A DNA stretch of 64,000 bases from Desarmillaria ectypa (taxonomy: Eukaryota; Basidiomycota; Agaricomycetes; Agaricales; Physalacriaceae): assembly GCA_030407005.1 (NCBI GenBank), contig JAUDYN010000008.1, forward strand, positions 1,178,001 through 1,242,000, given 5' to 3'. Positions 46,191 to 58,226 of this stretch are shown in pieces; positions within the stretch are counted from its first letter, which is position 1; every line of letters begins with the position of its first letter. Made by a program: the position numbers and the translations under genes. Under the pieces are notes generated by a model. That model saw nothing but the letters and a program-made list of their open reading frames with translations, was not told the DNA's origin and ran no database searches.

Positions 46191-49100
46191 CTAAGATTCT
46201 TCTTCAGGGGAGTCGAGTTGTGCTTCAACTTGACTGATCCAATATTGATCAATCAGTTTTTTCCATAAGTCTTCGTCTGGATTAACAATCCATTTGGTAT
46301 ATCCATCTTTGTGCTCAGTGAGATATGCAATATCACCATCCTCGAAGTATTCATGGTCCAGTATCTTGACCACTATTTTGTTCTGAATTATGATTTTGGG
46401 AATGTATAAGGCACGGTTTACACTGGCCTTGTATTCTTTGATCACTTCCATGGCATTTGACATCTCAGTTTCCCAGACCCAAGAGTTATGTTCTCTGGTC
46501 CAACCTTTCCACTTGACAAGATAATCCATGACTTCCTTGGATGGTTGTCCTCTTTTGAAGTGTACTTTGCAAGTGTGCGAGTCTAATACTTCTTTGATTT
46601 CATATTCCTCTTAACCATCGATGAGGTCTGGAGGAGGAGGTGGCAGTTGTTGTTGATTGGGAAAAGAAGGTGCGGTATATGGAGTCAACAGTTTCTTGTT
46701 GAATCATGGATGTATCTTCCAATGGGGTGGCAGTTTTAGCTTGTAGGCTGCCATACCAGACTTCTCAATGATTTCAAATGGTCCAGTTCTTTTATTGTCA
46801 AGTTTTTTCTTTGGTCATGAAAGATGAAGGTTGGCAGTGTCGAGCCAAACCTTATCACTAATGTGGTACTCACAAGGTGATTGCTTTTGCTTGTCATATT
46901 GTGCCTTCATTTGCACTGCTGCTTTTTTCAAGGCATCGTGGACTTCTTTATGGATCTTGGCCATTGTTTTGGTGAAGTCAATGGCTGTGGGATTGGTGAA
47001 GTTGGTCTTCTGGATTGACTCAGGAATGAGTTGGGGATTTTGTCCATATAGAACCATGAAGGAGCTTTTGCTGGTAGCGGAGTGAGTTTGATTATTGTGC
47101 GCAAATTCTGCCAGTGGTAATCATGCAGCCCAATTGGTTTGTCAGTGGTTGACAAAGATGCAGAGGTATTTTTCAACCTCTTAGTTGACTCTCTCTGTCT
47201 GTCCATCGGTCTGTGGATGATACACCATGGATGCGTTTTGCATGATATTCAGCATTTGGTAAAGTTCTTTTATGAATGCTGATATGAACTGAGGTCCTCG
47301 GTCTGAGATGACCACTTGTGGCATTCTGTGCTTCACATAGACATGGTTTTGGAGTGTAAGAGCCCATCCTTCCATGGATAATTCTTCATTGCATGGAATG
47401 AGAATGATGTTTTTTGAGAAATAGTCAATGATGACTAGTAATGCATCAAATCCTTCTGATTCCAGAAGGCCTGTAACCATGTCTACTAAGATATGGGTCC
47501 AAGGGGTGTCAGGGATGATATTGGGATGAAGAGGGGCCACCTTTGCCTGTGTATCACTCTTTGTTCTTTGACATGTTTCACATCCCTTGACATAGGATTC
47601 GACATCTTTCTTCATCTTTGGCCACCAGTATTCATGAAGGATGAGTTCCTTGGTTTTGGTGATTCCTAGATGTCCAGCAGTAATATGATCATGATATTGT
47701 GCAATGATCTCACCATGAAGTGATGTATCTTGAGGGACATAGATTTGTCCATTGTACCATAAGACTTCATTTTCCTGTATGATTCCTCATTTGTGATTGA
47801 GGGATTTCTCTATCCCTCAATCCTATTGACTCTTTTGTTGGGTTGCATCTTGTATACATGTGATTCATTCTTCAGGTGGTGGACAGGATTAGTGCCTAAA
47901 AATGTTTGGGGGAAAGAACAACCACATCTTGGTTGTTTCCTTTTCCTTGGTCATGATCATCTCTTCGACTAAGAAGATCAGCCTTTTTGTTGGCACTTCC
48001 AGCTTTGTGTTGAAGAACAAAGTGGTATTCAGCTAATTCTGTAACCTATCAGGCTTGGCATCAGTTTAGCTTTTGATGCTTTTGAAAGTATTGGAGATTT
48101 TGATAATCTGTCTAGATCTCAATAGTCTCTTTTGCATCCATGAGGTAATGGCACCATTCTTCCAAGGCTAATATAATGGCCAGCAATTCTTTATCATAGA
48201 TTTCATAATTGTGTTCAGTGACCATTAATGCTTTTGACATGAAGGCGACAGGCCTCTATTTACCATTCTGTTCTTGGCTTAGAACAGCATCAATAGCTCT
48301 ATCACTGGCGTCGGCCTCTACTCAGAATTTTCCCTCATTAGAAGAAATTGTTAGAACCATGTTCGTAGTCATCAACTTTTTGAGTTGTGAGAATGCTTGT
48401 TCCTGCTCTATCTCTCATATCCAGTCTACTTTCCTGGTTAACTGAGTGAGGGGTCATATGATCTTAGAGTAGTCATGGATGAATTTTCAATAAAAGTTGA
48501 TGAACCCTAAAAATGACTGGAGTTCCTTCTTTTTCATAGGAGTGGGCCATTCTATAATCCCAGCGACCTTAACAGGATCCATGCAAATAGCATCTTCACT
48601 GATGATTACTCCTAGATATTCAGTTTTGAATACTTTGAACTCATATTTTTCTGCTTTGAGAAACAATTTGTTTTCTCAAAGACATTGAAGAACTTGTCAA
48701 ACAATGATCCAATGTTCAGACAGGGACTTGGTAAATATGAGGATGTCATTGAGGTAAATGGTGACTTTTCCTCCAGTGATTAAATCCTTGAAGATATCGT
48801 TTATCATCCACTGGAACATGGCTGGTGAATTAGTAAGGCCAAAGAATATAACTGTAGGCTTAAAGAGTCCTCATTTAGTTCAGAATGCAGCCTTTTCTTC
48901 ATCTCCATCTCAGATTCATATATTGTTATATCCTCATCAGATGTCTAATTTAAAGAAGTATTTGGCTCCTCATAGCTTGTCAATGAGTTCAGAGATTAGG
49001 GAAAGTGGGTAATGATTCTTGATCATCATTTCATTCAGTTTTCAATAATCCTGAACAGGACATAGAGAGCTATCCTTTTTCTTGATGAAGAAGAAAGGGG

Positions 49101-50984
49101 AGGTGAAAGGAGATTTGGAAGGTCAGATCCTTCCAGAGTCAAGATTTTCATTGAGAAACTTGTCAAGCTGTTCCTGTTTGTTTCAGTTGAGCAGATAGAC
49201 TTTGCAGTCTAACATGGATTTGGCATTAGGAGTTAGCTCAATGGCATGATCCCAGGGTTTTTGGTCAGGGAGTTCATCAAAGCTTTCCTTAGAGAACAGG
49301 TCTCTAAAGCTTTAATACTGAGGAGGCACGAGCTCCTTAAAGGTCTTCTTCAGTTTTTCTGCATTTGCGGCTGCTGCTAATTCATTCATATAGTGTACTG
49401 CTCAGAGAACGATTTCTTCTTGCATATCGACTACAAGAATCATCTCTTCTTCTTCCAATTCTTCATCCCACCTGTCTTCTTCATCAGCATCAGGAATTGT
49501 GAAATAGTTTTTTATGCAATGACATCATCTGAATGTCATAACTCCTGATTTCCAGTTGACTAAGGGATTATAGCATTTAAGCCAGTCATAGTCTAAGTAC
49601 ATTGTCTTGGAGCCCAAGTCCATGACTGCAAGGTTGATTCATTCAATGTGGTCTCTGATAGTCATTCAGAGTTACACGAATTTAGTTACATCACCTGCCT
49701 TATTATGGGTTCTGTCTGCATTGTAAATGGGGATTGGGGCAGTGGCTTTTCTGGTATCCAACTGGTGTTGTTGGATGTATGTTTGATTGATAGAACTGCC
49801 TGTGCAGCCACTATCTAACAATGCTCAGGTTGTCAATGTCTTTTTTTCCATATAGGGAGAAAGCTGGATATCCACCAAGAAGTTCTGTCCAGAGCTCTTG
49901 GTACTATGGATATACCGAATCAGTTTGTGAAGTTTGTAGAGCTGCTCATGCACAGAGCTCTCTTCATTGTTCAAGCTCTGAATGAGCTCATCAGTTATCT
50001 CTCCAAGTCATTTGGGATGAACCCAAATGGAAAAAATGGCTTTGGCAGCTGCCAAGTTCTTGATGGTCCAAATTGCCTATAGAGTCCAGTTGACTCCAAA
50101 GGGTGGATACCACATGTGATCATGTACCCCCTTATTAGGCAGGATTTTGGGATTCGGTACCTCCTTGTTAGGTGGGATTTTGGATGTCGGGGTTCTAGCT
50201 TTGGACTGTTTTGCTTGCCATAGTCTAAAGGCCATGTCGTCTTCTTCATTGGGTACTTCAATGATAGTAGTGATTCTGTTACCATGCCCCCTTTTTACTG
50301 CCTGGGCACTAGTGGCTTCCCCCTGTTCTTCAGCCTGAGTTGCTTTTGGAACTCAAACTATCTCAGGAGGAGATAGGACTCAGCTTGCTGCTTCCAAGGT
50401 TCTGCTGCTACCTGTCCCAGTGGAGTTGGCCATGGTTCTAGGTGTGAATCTAGTCAGCATTGTGGTTGGCTCCACCACTAGGTTTCTCCCAACTGGACCA
50501 GATAGTGTATGGCCCTGATCCTGGCCTTGGTGAGAGGCACTGTCCTGGTCCCCCACCAATCCTGGCAAGGTTGTTGGACTTGTCTCCTCACTTGAGGGGA
50601 GCTCAGGGGCATTTGGACTTCTGGAAGGTCCAAGAACGTTCCACCTACTAGCCCCAGCCCATAGTTTTACCTGTATATCCAGTGAGTTTCACTGTGCTAA
50701 CTTAGTGGACTTCATGGTAGTGCCAGCACCACCCAGCAAATCCTACACCTTGTCGGAGGCTCAGGATTCACTATAGATAATTGTGTCAGCTTCTTTCAGG
50801 AGTGTGATGTATCTGTTTGTTTTTGATTCTTTGAGAGTCTTCAGCTTTAGGGTCTGTGAAGTCATATGATATATATTGTTTGTAGATAATTGTCTAGAGG
50901 TATGTATATTAGTCTGACCCACAGAAACCGAAAACTCACCTTTGGGAGACTTGGTCGAGCAAGAGAAATTGAACCCTTGTTGAC
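46191..50984 (-). pseudogene. pol: Pol remnant, copy B
   Basis: Minus strand. Long surviving pieces: chromodomain plus tail 46191-46529 (DYLVKWKGWTREHNSWVWE), integrase C-terminus 46815-47057, integrase core 47181-47615 (CETCQRTKSDTQ, VISDRGPQF), RNase H/RT around 48,200-49,100 and protease near 49,800. Stops separate them, mostly TGA or TAA where copy A has Arg or Gln codons. Confidence 0.85.
50954..50984 (-). promoter_or_regulatory. Gag/pol frameshift hairpin, copy B
   Basis: 31-nt stem-loop right after the gag stop (TAG at 50985-50987 on the minus strand). Pairs 2-30 and 5-27 differ from copy A on both sides yet still pair. Confidence 0.55.
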
Positions 50985-53458
50985 CTACTCTTTTGCCTTC
51001 TCAATCTTGGCCATAGATGGCACCACTTTGTTAGTGGGCCCTACTGACCAAATGTTCTTGAACTCTTTTCTTCTAGGGCAATCTTTGCTCAGATGACTCT
51101 TTTTATCACATCTGAAGCATCTGCCCTCTATTCTTTGTTGATCTATGTCCATTGGCTTCTCTGCCCCTCCATATATTGTCCATCTGCCTATCCCACTGTC
51201 CCAACTACCCTGGCATTGCCAGTCAGCTTGGGAGCCAAGTAACTTGATGCTCCAGCAGTGGGTTTACTGCTGGGGTGTTGTGGTTGTTGTTGGGGATAGA
51301 AATCCTTCTTCTGCCTGTCCCAGGGCATGCTGGTGGTTTGGTCAAAGACCCATTTGCACTGTCACTCTTTGTACATGTGCAAGATTCACTCCTTCTATTC
51401 CAGATATGAGTGTGGAATATTGACGCCCATGTTAGATATGAAGATCATATAGGAGGAAGGTACTCTTAGACATATGGCCTTCACCATGGCATCATGCTCA
51501 TTTTTATCAGTCCACCAACCTGCTAGCTTTGCCTCTTCTTCCAACTTCTGGAAGTAATGGGAGGCAGGTTGTGCTCCCATGCAGAGGTCAAACATCCACT
51601 TCTCATGGATTTCCTCAATTGCAGGGTCTTAGAATTGACATGAGACCATGTCAACGAAGTTGCTCCAGTCAGGATAGCAGAAATGGGTGGCAGTCCCATC
51701 GTAGGCATCACCAATCCAGAATTCGGGTCTCTTATAGACCCACCAGTCCTTGGTAGCCCCTTTGAAATGGGAGGTCATGAACAATACTAGATGTGACAGC
51801 ACCTGGAAATAGTGTCAGAACACTTCAAAATAGGTGATGCAATCACCTATGAAGCATTCGATATTGTCATGATCCTCTTTGAATAGGGCAGAGACCTTGA
51901 TGAGGGTCAGTTTGATGCCCAGATAGGGGGCATCAGCAGGCGCATTCCTGATGGGGTTGGGAATAGGGTCAGGAGGACCCTTTCCAGGGGGCAGTCTAGG
52001 GATCAAATATCAATCTGCTTGTGATTCAACAGGAGGATATCCCCTTGGAGGATCTGTCAGTCTCTCTCGCTCAGGCTTCTTTTCCTTCTCCTTTCGAAGA
52101 TATTCCTCCATACCTTCCTGTGCAGCCTCTTCTCTTGCCAGTTCATCACACATTTCTTGAATATGCTTTTCCTTTTCAGCTAACGCATTCTTGATGCATT
52201 GCCAGAGTTCCTCTGTGGTTTTCGGCATAGAGGATGATTCTGCAGGGGTGGGGTCTGCAGAGTGAGTGTCAGTTGTCATGTCTTCTCCTGCACCTGCAAA
52301 TAGAAGACTACCACCCTAATAGGAGTGATATCCTTGTTGACATGCCTGATGATAAGATAGCAAATTAAGCAGGGGATATGGTCTTGCGACCGAGGTATCA
52401 GGTGGGTAATTGGGAATATTCATATATTGAGGCTGGAAGTAGTCCAGCCTGCTGTAGTGTCCATAATCAAAATTGGGTGTTTTGCCCCTCTTCTGCCTCT
52501 CAGTCTGCCTCCAACTGCTATAACCTTCGAAGGAAACATTCTAGTTCTCACTATTCATCCTTGTCTTGGGGCTATAGCCCTGGTAATAGGTCTCTGGTGG
52601 TGGCAGGGAAAAGGTTTCAGTGCCTGTTCACATGAATGTGGGCACGAATGGTGGCATTGAGATTGGGGCCCTGGATGATGTTGCCTCAGTTGAGTGCCAA
52701 CCACTCATTCATATTGGATCTGGACTTGATCTAGAGCATTCTTTCTTTGATGTTGGTGCATCAAAGATTCTAGATGATGGTCATAAAGGGGCCAAATAGG
52801 TCTCTGTCAGCCTCAGAGAGGTCAGGCCAGTTGTAATCTGCCCCATTCAGGTTGAAGGGGCTGTCAGAGGCAGTAGGAATTGGTGGGGTCAGGGGGTCAA
52901 GCTCCCCATCAGAGCTGTCAGAGAGCTCAATGATAGGGAGGGAGTTTGAGGAGTCCATTGCCTAGGGGTTATTGGCTCATCCTCAGTGCTAAGGTCCATA
53001 GAGATGGTTTCGATCCATCTCTGGATCATCGGGGGTTCAGGACTCAGGGGAGGAGGAATTCGATCATGGAGGTATTCTCCAGTTATGGGGTTGAAGTGTA
53101 GGGGTAGGGGCACAGGGACGAGTGAGGAGAGAGTATGGGAGTGGGGGGTCCTCGAATATAGCCTGTATGTTCCTTGCATATTCTTCAGTGGGGATGGGGG
53201 CAGGTCATTCCAGCTAGTTTGTTGCGAGTCTTGCTCATGCCTCAGCTTTGTGTGCATCCTCAATGGAGGAGGCAGAGGGGTTTGGGTCTGCGAAGTGGAC
53301 CCAGGAACGAACAAGTGAAATTTCTTCTTGATCTCCCAGTCTGGCAGGAGGTATCCTCCAGGGAAGGACATGGTCGGGATGTCAGGGCAGGTGAGAAGGA
53401 ATAGTTGGTAGTTGGGATCACCTTTTGCAGTGAAGAAGTATCCATGCTTCTTCTTCAT
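50985..53458 (-). pseudogene. gag: gag remnant, copy B
   Basis: Minus strand. The N-terminal piece is 52889-53458 (MSFPGGYLLPDWE, NMQGTYRL); the coiled-coil piece is 52010-52279; capsid pieces are 51815-52006 and 51395-51714 (KNEHDAMVKAI without insertion); the zinc knuckle is near 51,100. Broken by several stops. Confidence 0.8.
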
Positions 53459-53567
53459 ACATTAGTACGAGAAGAGCAGTAAAAAGTATTAAAAGTGTGG
53501 TGCCTCCAATGGCAGTGCTGATTGTCATTGTTTGTTGGTTGTTCTGGTTGTCATTGTTTCTGGACAT
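52770..53567 (-). pseudogene. ORF1 (membrane protein) remnant, copy B
   Basis: ATG at 53567 (minus) starts MSRNNDNQNNQQTMTISTAI and then GGTTLLILFTALLVLMYEEE, clearly the ORF1 N-terminus and membrane segment of copy A. A TGA follows. The C-terminal domain persists at 52770-52958 (LPIIELSDSSDGELD and WPDLSEADRDLFGPF). Same frame as in copy A relative to gag. Confidence 0.75.
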
Positions 53568-53626
53568 GGGTTGGTGCATCTTTTATGGCTAGCATATAAG
53601 ATGTGGGAGATGAATCTTTCAACTAA

Positions 53627-54044
53627 TGTTAGGACCCTATCTATACATGTGACTTGGGACATAAGTGTCTCTCTGGGCTGTCTCACGTTCAGACAATCAC
53701 CCATTAATAAGAGGTAGACTTTAGTCTTTGGTATGGTGCAGTAGAAGGTATATGAATCTAATTTAGTCAAAAGATAGAGTACAATGGTGGGTTTTACTTT
53801 ACTTATATACTGAAAATATGGTAGTTATTATTAGGTGAAACACTATGGTCCATGAGGAAACAGTTTGGTCCAGGAGAGAATGGTGTGGAGTTGGATAGAT
53901 CATAATCCAATGGGAGTGAATGAGGGTGACATTCTGTGTGAAACTGGGGTGGTGGTTGGTGAATAGGTCAATATGAAGTGAGAACTATAATGGATTAGAT
54001 GAATGTGTCATAGATATGACTTGGATAATAGAAAAATTGTAACA
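53627..54044 (-). repeat. Copy B 5' LTR
   Basis: 418 bp. The internal sequence starts TTAGTTGAAAGATTC on the minus strand, the same primer site as in copy C. It pairs with LTR sequence (ATCTTTTGACTAA) with two mismatches that both look like CpG decay. Confidence 0.85.
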
Positions 54045-54164
54045 AATGAAGTTAAGGTTCAGCACTATGCATCTAAGAAGAACTTAGCAGATATATTCAC
54101 TAAGGATTTTCTGAGATCCCAACATGAAATTCTAACTACAGCTATTCCAAGAGCTCAGAATTAA
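54045..54164 (+). pseudogene. Copia RNase H remnant, 3' end
   Basis: Reads NEVKVQHYASKKNLADIFTK then DFLRSQHEIL and ends RAQN with TAA, the typical copia Pol C-terminus. It continues the frame interrupted at 45739. Confidence 0.75.
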
Positions 54165-54171
54165 GTGGGAG

Positions 54172-54262
54172 TGTTAGGACAGCAATCCTGAGCAAGTTCT
54201 AGAATGTACTCAAAGAATTAACTTACTCATCAGAATTAACTTTGGGCTGTAAAAGTGGACAC
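54172..54262 (+). repeat. Copia element, right LTR (truncated)
   Basis: Starts TGTTAGGACAGCAATCC straight after the polypurine tract. Similarity to the left LTR (CAATCC.GAGCAAGT, ACTTACTCA, AGTGGACA) fades after about 54,262. Confidence 0.5.
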
Positions 54263-54457
54263 ATAATTATCACAATTCACCTCTTTAATTTGAAGATTGT
54301 TACACTTGATACCAGGATTGGCTGTCTCAAGATAGGAAAGGCTGTTACTATCCTGTGCAGCAATAGCATAACAAGTGTTATTGGTGATGATAATATAGGT
54401 GTATCCTGGTGTTCCATTGTTGCAGGTAAATTTAACACCTGAGAAAAGAAAGCCTTA
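54263..54457. other. Unassigned sequence between LTRs
   Basis: A frame reading IVTLDTRIGCLKIGKAVTIL and on runs to 54442, and across the solo LTR it may continue at 56637. I do not recognise it. Confidence 0.3.
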
Positions 54458-54567
54458 TATTACAATTTTCCATCTATCTTATCTTATCTGGGCACTACTC
54501 ACTATTTTATCTGACTATCTAAATGCTCAGATCAGTTACATCATCAAGACTCATACACAATTACATG

Positions 54568-54784
54568 TGTTGGAATCCTAGGTATTGTGCAGAGTAGACT
54601 CCAGGCTGGTAAAGCCAGATGTAAGGGAACTGTTATTCTATGGCTCCTACAGAGCTCATATTTATACTACTTCACACTAGAATCTAGAATGTACTACAAC
54701 TTTCTATGACTCTTATGCTTACTCATTGACTCTCAGCATGATGCCAGATTGCTCCTTCTAGAACTTTCCAGCAAAATCCCAACA
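54568..54784 (-). repeat. Gag-only element 3' LTR
   Basis: 217 bp, nearly identical to 55929-56145. Confidence 0.85.
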
Positions 54785-55045
54785 CTCCCCCTCAATACAG
54801 CATCCTGCTGCAATATTCTCAGTCTCTCCCTGAAACTAAGGATAGACCAAAATTCTCAAATATATCCGATGCTTCAGTTATCACTGGTCCCCACCCCCTA
54901 TTGATGCCCATGCTGCAGGAGCACCAAGCTACTTACAGTCAGCCAATCTCATCATTGAGCTACTGAAACACATCTAACCACAGCAGAACAAATCCTCACC
55001 CAGGGCTAAGGGAGCAGACCAAATTATAACCTAGCACACACTGCC

Positions 55046-55852
55046 TCAAAAGGCATAATCCTCTTCTTCATCACTATGCACAATGTTTGCAACATCTGTA
55101 TCCTCCTTGTCATTGCTCAATCTCACGTGCTTTGGACAATCATGACTGAAATGTCCAATTTTGCCACATATATAGCATCTGCCATGCTGATTTGGGCTGC
55201 TTGATCCTCTTGATCGTGTGATCAGAACTGTTGTACTGGGTGCTCCATCCCTCCTTCCTTCTTCATTAATTAGAGCATTTGTCACTGTAGCTAATGAATT
55301 TGGCTCATCATTTTCTGCATACAGTGAGGCTGCAATGTTTGACCACCCTTCATCTAAATTGAAAATGAGCACATCAACTATATCTGTGTCATCCAACTTG
55401 ACTCCAATAGCCTTCAACCTTCTGGCAAGGCTTGTGATGCTGCTTATGTAATTGCAGATCAGTCCATTTGGATCATGCTTGAAGCCATAAAATTGATGCT
55501 TCAGGGCAATGTGGTTAGCTTGGCTATTCTTCTTGTAGATTTCTGCAAGAGCCTTCTATGTCTCAGCACCATCTGAGCAATTCTCAATATATTGATACTG
55601 ACTTGGGTCAATAGTCAGGCCAATAGTAGTGAGTGCTTGATCTAACTTGGAAGCTTTGTCTTTCTCATCCTTTTCCTCAGACCTTGTTTTGCACTGGGCT
55701 GCAGGTTTGGATTCATCAAGCTTGTCCAATAAGATGTCCCATGCACCTGATCTTTGGAGTACCATAAATATAGCGAATTTCCATGTATGGTAGTTGTCTC
55801 CAGTCAATTTTGGGACAGAGCCTAAAAGATTGTTGGTTACCATGCTACTCAT
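55046..55852 (-). pseudogene. gag: Gag (UBN2-type) of the gag-only element
   Basis: About 268 codons from ATG 55852 on the minus strand: SVPKLTGDNYHTWKFAIFMV (Retrotran_gag_2 N-terminal signature), a central helical part (HQFYGFKHDPNG, SITSLARRLKAIG) and a zinc knuckle CYICGKIGHFSHDC. The C-terminus is acidic (DEEEDYAF). One in-frame TAG sits after CSDGAET, where the family normally has Trp (TGG to TAG), so this copy is one mutation away from an open frame. It packages copia-type RNA in virus-like particles in related elements. Confidence 0.8.
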
Positions 55853-55928
55853 GATAGGTAATGAATGAGGGTGAATTAAGAAGTCAAGATACTGTAATCA
55901 GAGTCTAATCAGGCTGGAGCCTATAACC

Positions 55929-56145
55929 TGTTGAAATCCTGGGTGTTGTGCAGGGTGGACTCCAGGCTGGTAAAGCCAGATGTAAGGGAACTGTTATTCT
56001 ATGGCTCCTACAGAGCTCATATTTATACTACTTCACACTAGAATCTAGAATGTACTACAACTTTCTATGACTCTCATGCTTACTCATCAACTCTTGGCAT
56101 AATGCTGGATTGCTCCTTCTAGAACTTTCCAGCAAAATCCCAACA
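55929..56145 (-). repeat. Gag-only element 5' LTR
   Basis: 217 bp. Followed on the minus strand by GGTTATAGGCTCC, a half initiator tRNA-Met type primer site like that of the large copia element. Confidence 0.85.
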
Positions 56146-56636
56146 ACATGAGGTGACTCTGAAGGATGCATAAGTTATATATGTATCCATCTATACTTCT
56201 ACATCAGGACTCTTAGGTATAATGCCTGAAATACTTGCAGGCATACTTCTGAACTTTCTTTTAGTCTGGTTACCACACTAATATTAGACTGACCAGAGCT
56301 GTTTACTGCAACATATGTTATACAGCCTACATTTTAGGTTTTAGGCCTGACTACAGTATCATTTATATATGGACTCTGACTCACAGTACTTATTATTAGA
56401 ATATGCTATTTTATATATAAGTAGGTGAAGCTGTGATCTTAAGCCTCAGCTTTGGACTAAAGTTTAATTCTATACTCATCTTGAGTATCTCCTGACTTTA
56501 CTTCAATTCCTTCTTCTTCATGTGCTAAGACATTAGTTGTCTGATTTCTGATAGACCAGCAATGACATCATAGGTGACTGCCCAAATGCAAAGCAGCCTA
56601 GGTGTTTGACCTTGTTTATCAAGTTTATTGCTAACA

Positions 56637-58226
56637 CCTTGAGTGAACAAAAGGATGGGTATGGTATTTTGAATGTGGTCAGATTGCCCAACAAACCTGA
56701 GGACAACAAAAAAGGGCAGGGTTTCTGAGCATCATGATCAAAATAGAAGAAGTGGTATCTATATGCTAGAAGATAGATGTTTGTTGGGATTTGAGAGTTG
56801 AGCTGAGATGATAGCAATCTGGCATCATGCCGAGCTTGCTGATTAAGAGAGAAATATTAGGAAACTTGTAGAAGATTCTAGTAAATTAGCATTTAGTATA
56901 TAAGTAGGTACAGTAGTGTACATCTGCATGCATTTGCAGAGCTCAGCCAAGCACAATACTATTGGCCTGACATTGCACATGTACTAACTGGGAACGAACT
57001 GATCTATTCATCTCCTGTTTTTCACAACAATGTTTTGACTAGAGAATGTGCATGAACTTTGACATTTTATAGCATGGTACAGTTAAATCCAATAGGTTTA
57101 GCATCTGAGCTCTTTGACTGCTCCACAGTGGTTGTAGTTGAGCATCTATAGTGGCCATCTTCATCTATATTCCCAGACACAGAAGGTGGAAATGATCTGC
57201 CATAAAGAGATAGACAGATTTTTTTCACAAAAGGACCATTCTGATGATTTGGAAGATAAGAAAACCTTAGTCAACAAGATTTACCTCCAGAATTTACAAG
57301 TTGTGGGTGATTGCATTCAATGGTTGGTAACATACTAATTATATGGGTAATTCAAGTTTTGTAAGTATGGCTCTGAAGAATAACAAAAATTCTTAGAAGG
57401 GACACAGAATCAGACATCCAGTGTCTGCTGGACATGGACACTGGATGCAATGTGGATGGCTAGTGCTTCCAGAGTGACAGGGTAAACAAGTCGTCTTTGA
57501 CACAAAGGGAAGCAAACATAGATGAGGATTTAAAGTTTGAAGATCATGACCCATGGTATATGGAGTCGAAGGTCAACTTGTACTTGAAAAGAGTCGAAAA
57601 GAGAGTTTAAGTAATAAGACCACGGTCGGTGGGTTGAACGGTCCCGTCAATTCTTGTTTTTCTCCTCCGTTCCTTGCCAGCACTTATTCCTCCAGCCCAG
57701 CGCGTTCAAACCACTCTCATCATCTGTTTATCTTTGTTTAGTTTATTGATGAACTTCACACACCAATTTGAAAGGAAATTTCGTGTATGGCTCTACCATG
57801 CAAGTTTGCACCAACCGAATATTCTCCAGCGTCCATACAAAAATCTATCGTTACAAGCCTGACATGCTATCATCCTCGCACAGTCCTTTCCTGTTTTAAA
57901 TAGTAACCTGAGACCCGCTTTTCATACTAGGCAAGTCTTTTCGGAACAATTATTTTCAATGCATTGCTTCTGGTCACTACTCGAGTTCGCCCATGCTGAT
58001 CGCAGCACAAAACGGGGCTCAAGAATCTGACCTCGATTCTAGTTTCCTCTGACTTATGAACGTTAAACCTTCAGTGCCATTACCATGGGTCACCGGTCAC
58101 CGGTCAACGATGAAACAAGACTAATTCCTGTCAATGTCACAAATGGATTTTCTCTTACTTTCGACGGTGTATAAAAGGGTCACCCAACCATCCTCTGTAT
58201 CTCAGCACTAGAAGCTACATTCAAAC
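56637..58226. other. Right flank of the repeat cluster, no supported gene
   Basis: AT-rich until about 57,350, then base composition returns to that of the gene island. Short open frames (for example 57138-57338) resemble nothing known. A TATAAAAG box at 58170-58177 belongs to the following LysM gene. Confidence 0.45.
58170..58177 (+). promoter_or_regulatory. TATA box of the LysM gene
   Basis: TATAAAAG 50 bp upstream of the ATG at 58227. Confidence 0.5.

Larger units (their letters stand above)
45740..54044 (-). mobile_element. Gypsy copy B, complete but mutated
   Basis: 8,305 bp on the minus strand with 418-bp LTRs (45740-46157 and 53627-54044), flanked by a perfect AATGA duplication (45735-45739 and 54045-54049), inserted in the copia RNase H. 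It is the same family as copy A, without the 1,458-bp gag insertion. ORF1, gag, the frameshift hairpin, pol and the chromodomain are all recognisable. Many nonsense codons; CpG content is intermediate between copies A and C. Confidence 0.9.
19011..54262 (+). mobile_element. Decayed Ty1/copia element split by later insertions
   Basis: This is the outer layer of the repeat cluster; the coordinates span everything nested inside it. Pieces on the plus strand in order: left LTR 19011-19254 (TGTTGGG...CAACA), primer site, leader, gag fragment (about 20,600-20,889), pre-integrase/integrase remnant (from 41,021), RNase H split by copy B (45,292-45,739 and 54,045-54,164), polypurine tract AAGTGGGAG (54,163-54,171) and a truncated right LTR from 54,172. 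The two LTRs share stretches such as GAGCAAGTNCTAGAATGTNC. Roughly 1 kb of gag/protease is missing between the gag fragment and the pre-integrase piece. All frames are broken by stops. Confidence 0.7.
54568..56145 (-). mobile_element. Gag-only copia-type LTR element (TR-GAG-like)
   Basis: 1,578 bp with 217-bp LTRs at both ends (54568-54784 and 55929-56145; TGTTG...CAACA), flanked by a perfect ACATG duplication (54563-54567 and 56146-56150). On the minus strand: LTR, primer site GGTTATAGGCTCC, gag, about 250 bp without coding sequence, polypurine tract GAGGGGGAG and LTR. No protease, integrase, RT or RNase H, so it must rely on enzymes of other elements. It inserted in a gypsy solo LTR. Confidence 0.85.
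54458..56636 (+). repeat. Solo gypsy LTR (family F), split by a gag-only element
   Basis: The LTR runs from TATTACAATTTTCC (54458) to ATTGCTAACA (56636), about 596 bp once the inner element is removed. It aligns with the inverted LTR at 44688-45291. Flanks CCTTA (54453-54457) and CCTTG (56637-56641) look like a one-mismatch target duplication. Confidence 0.65.
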
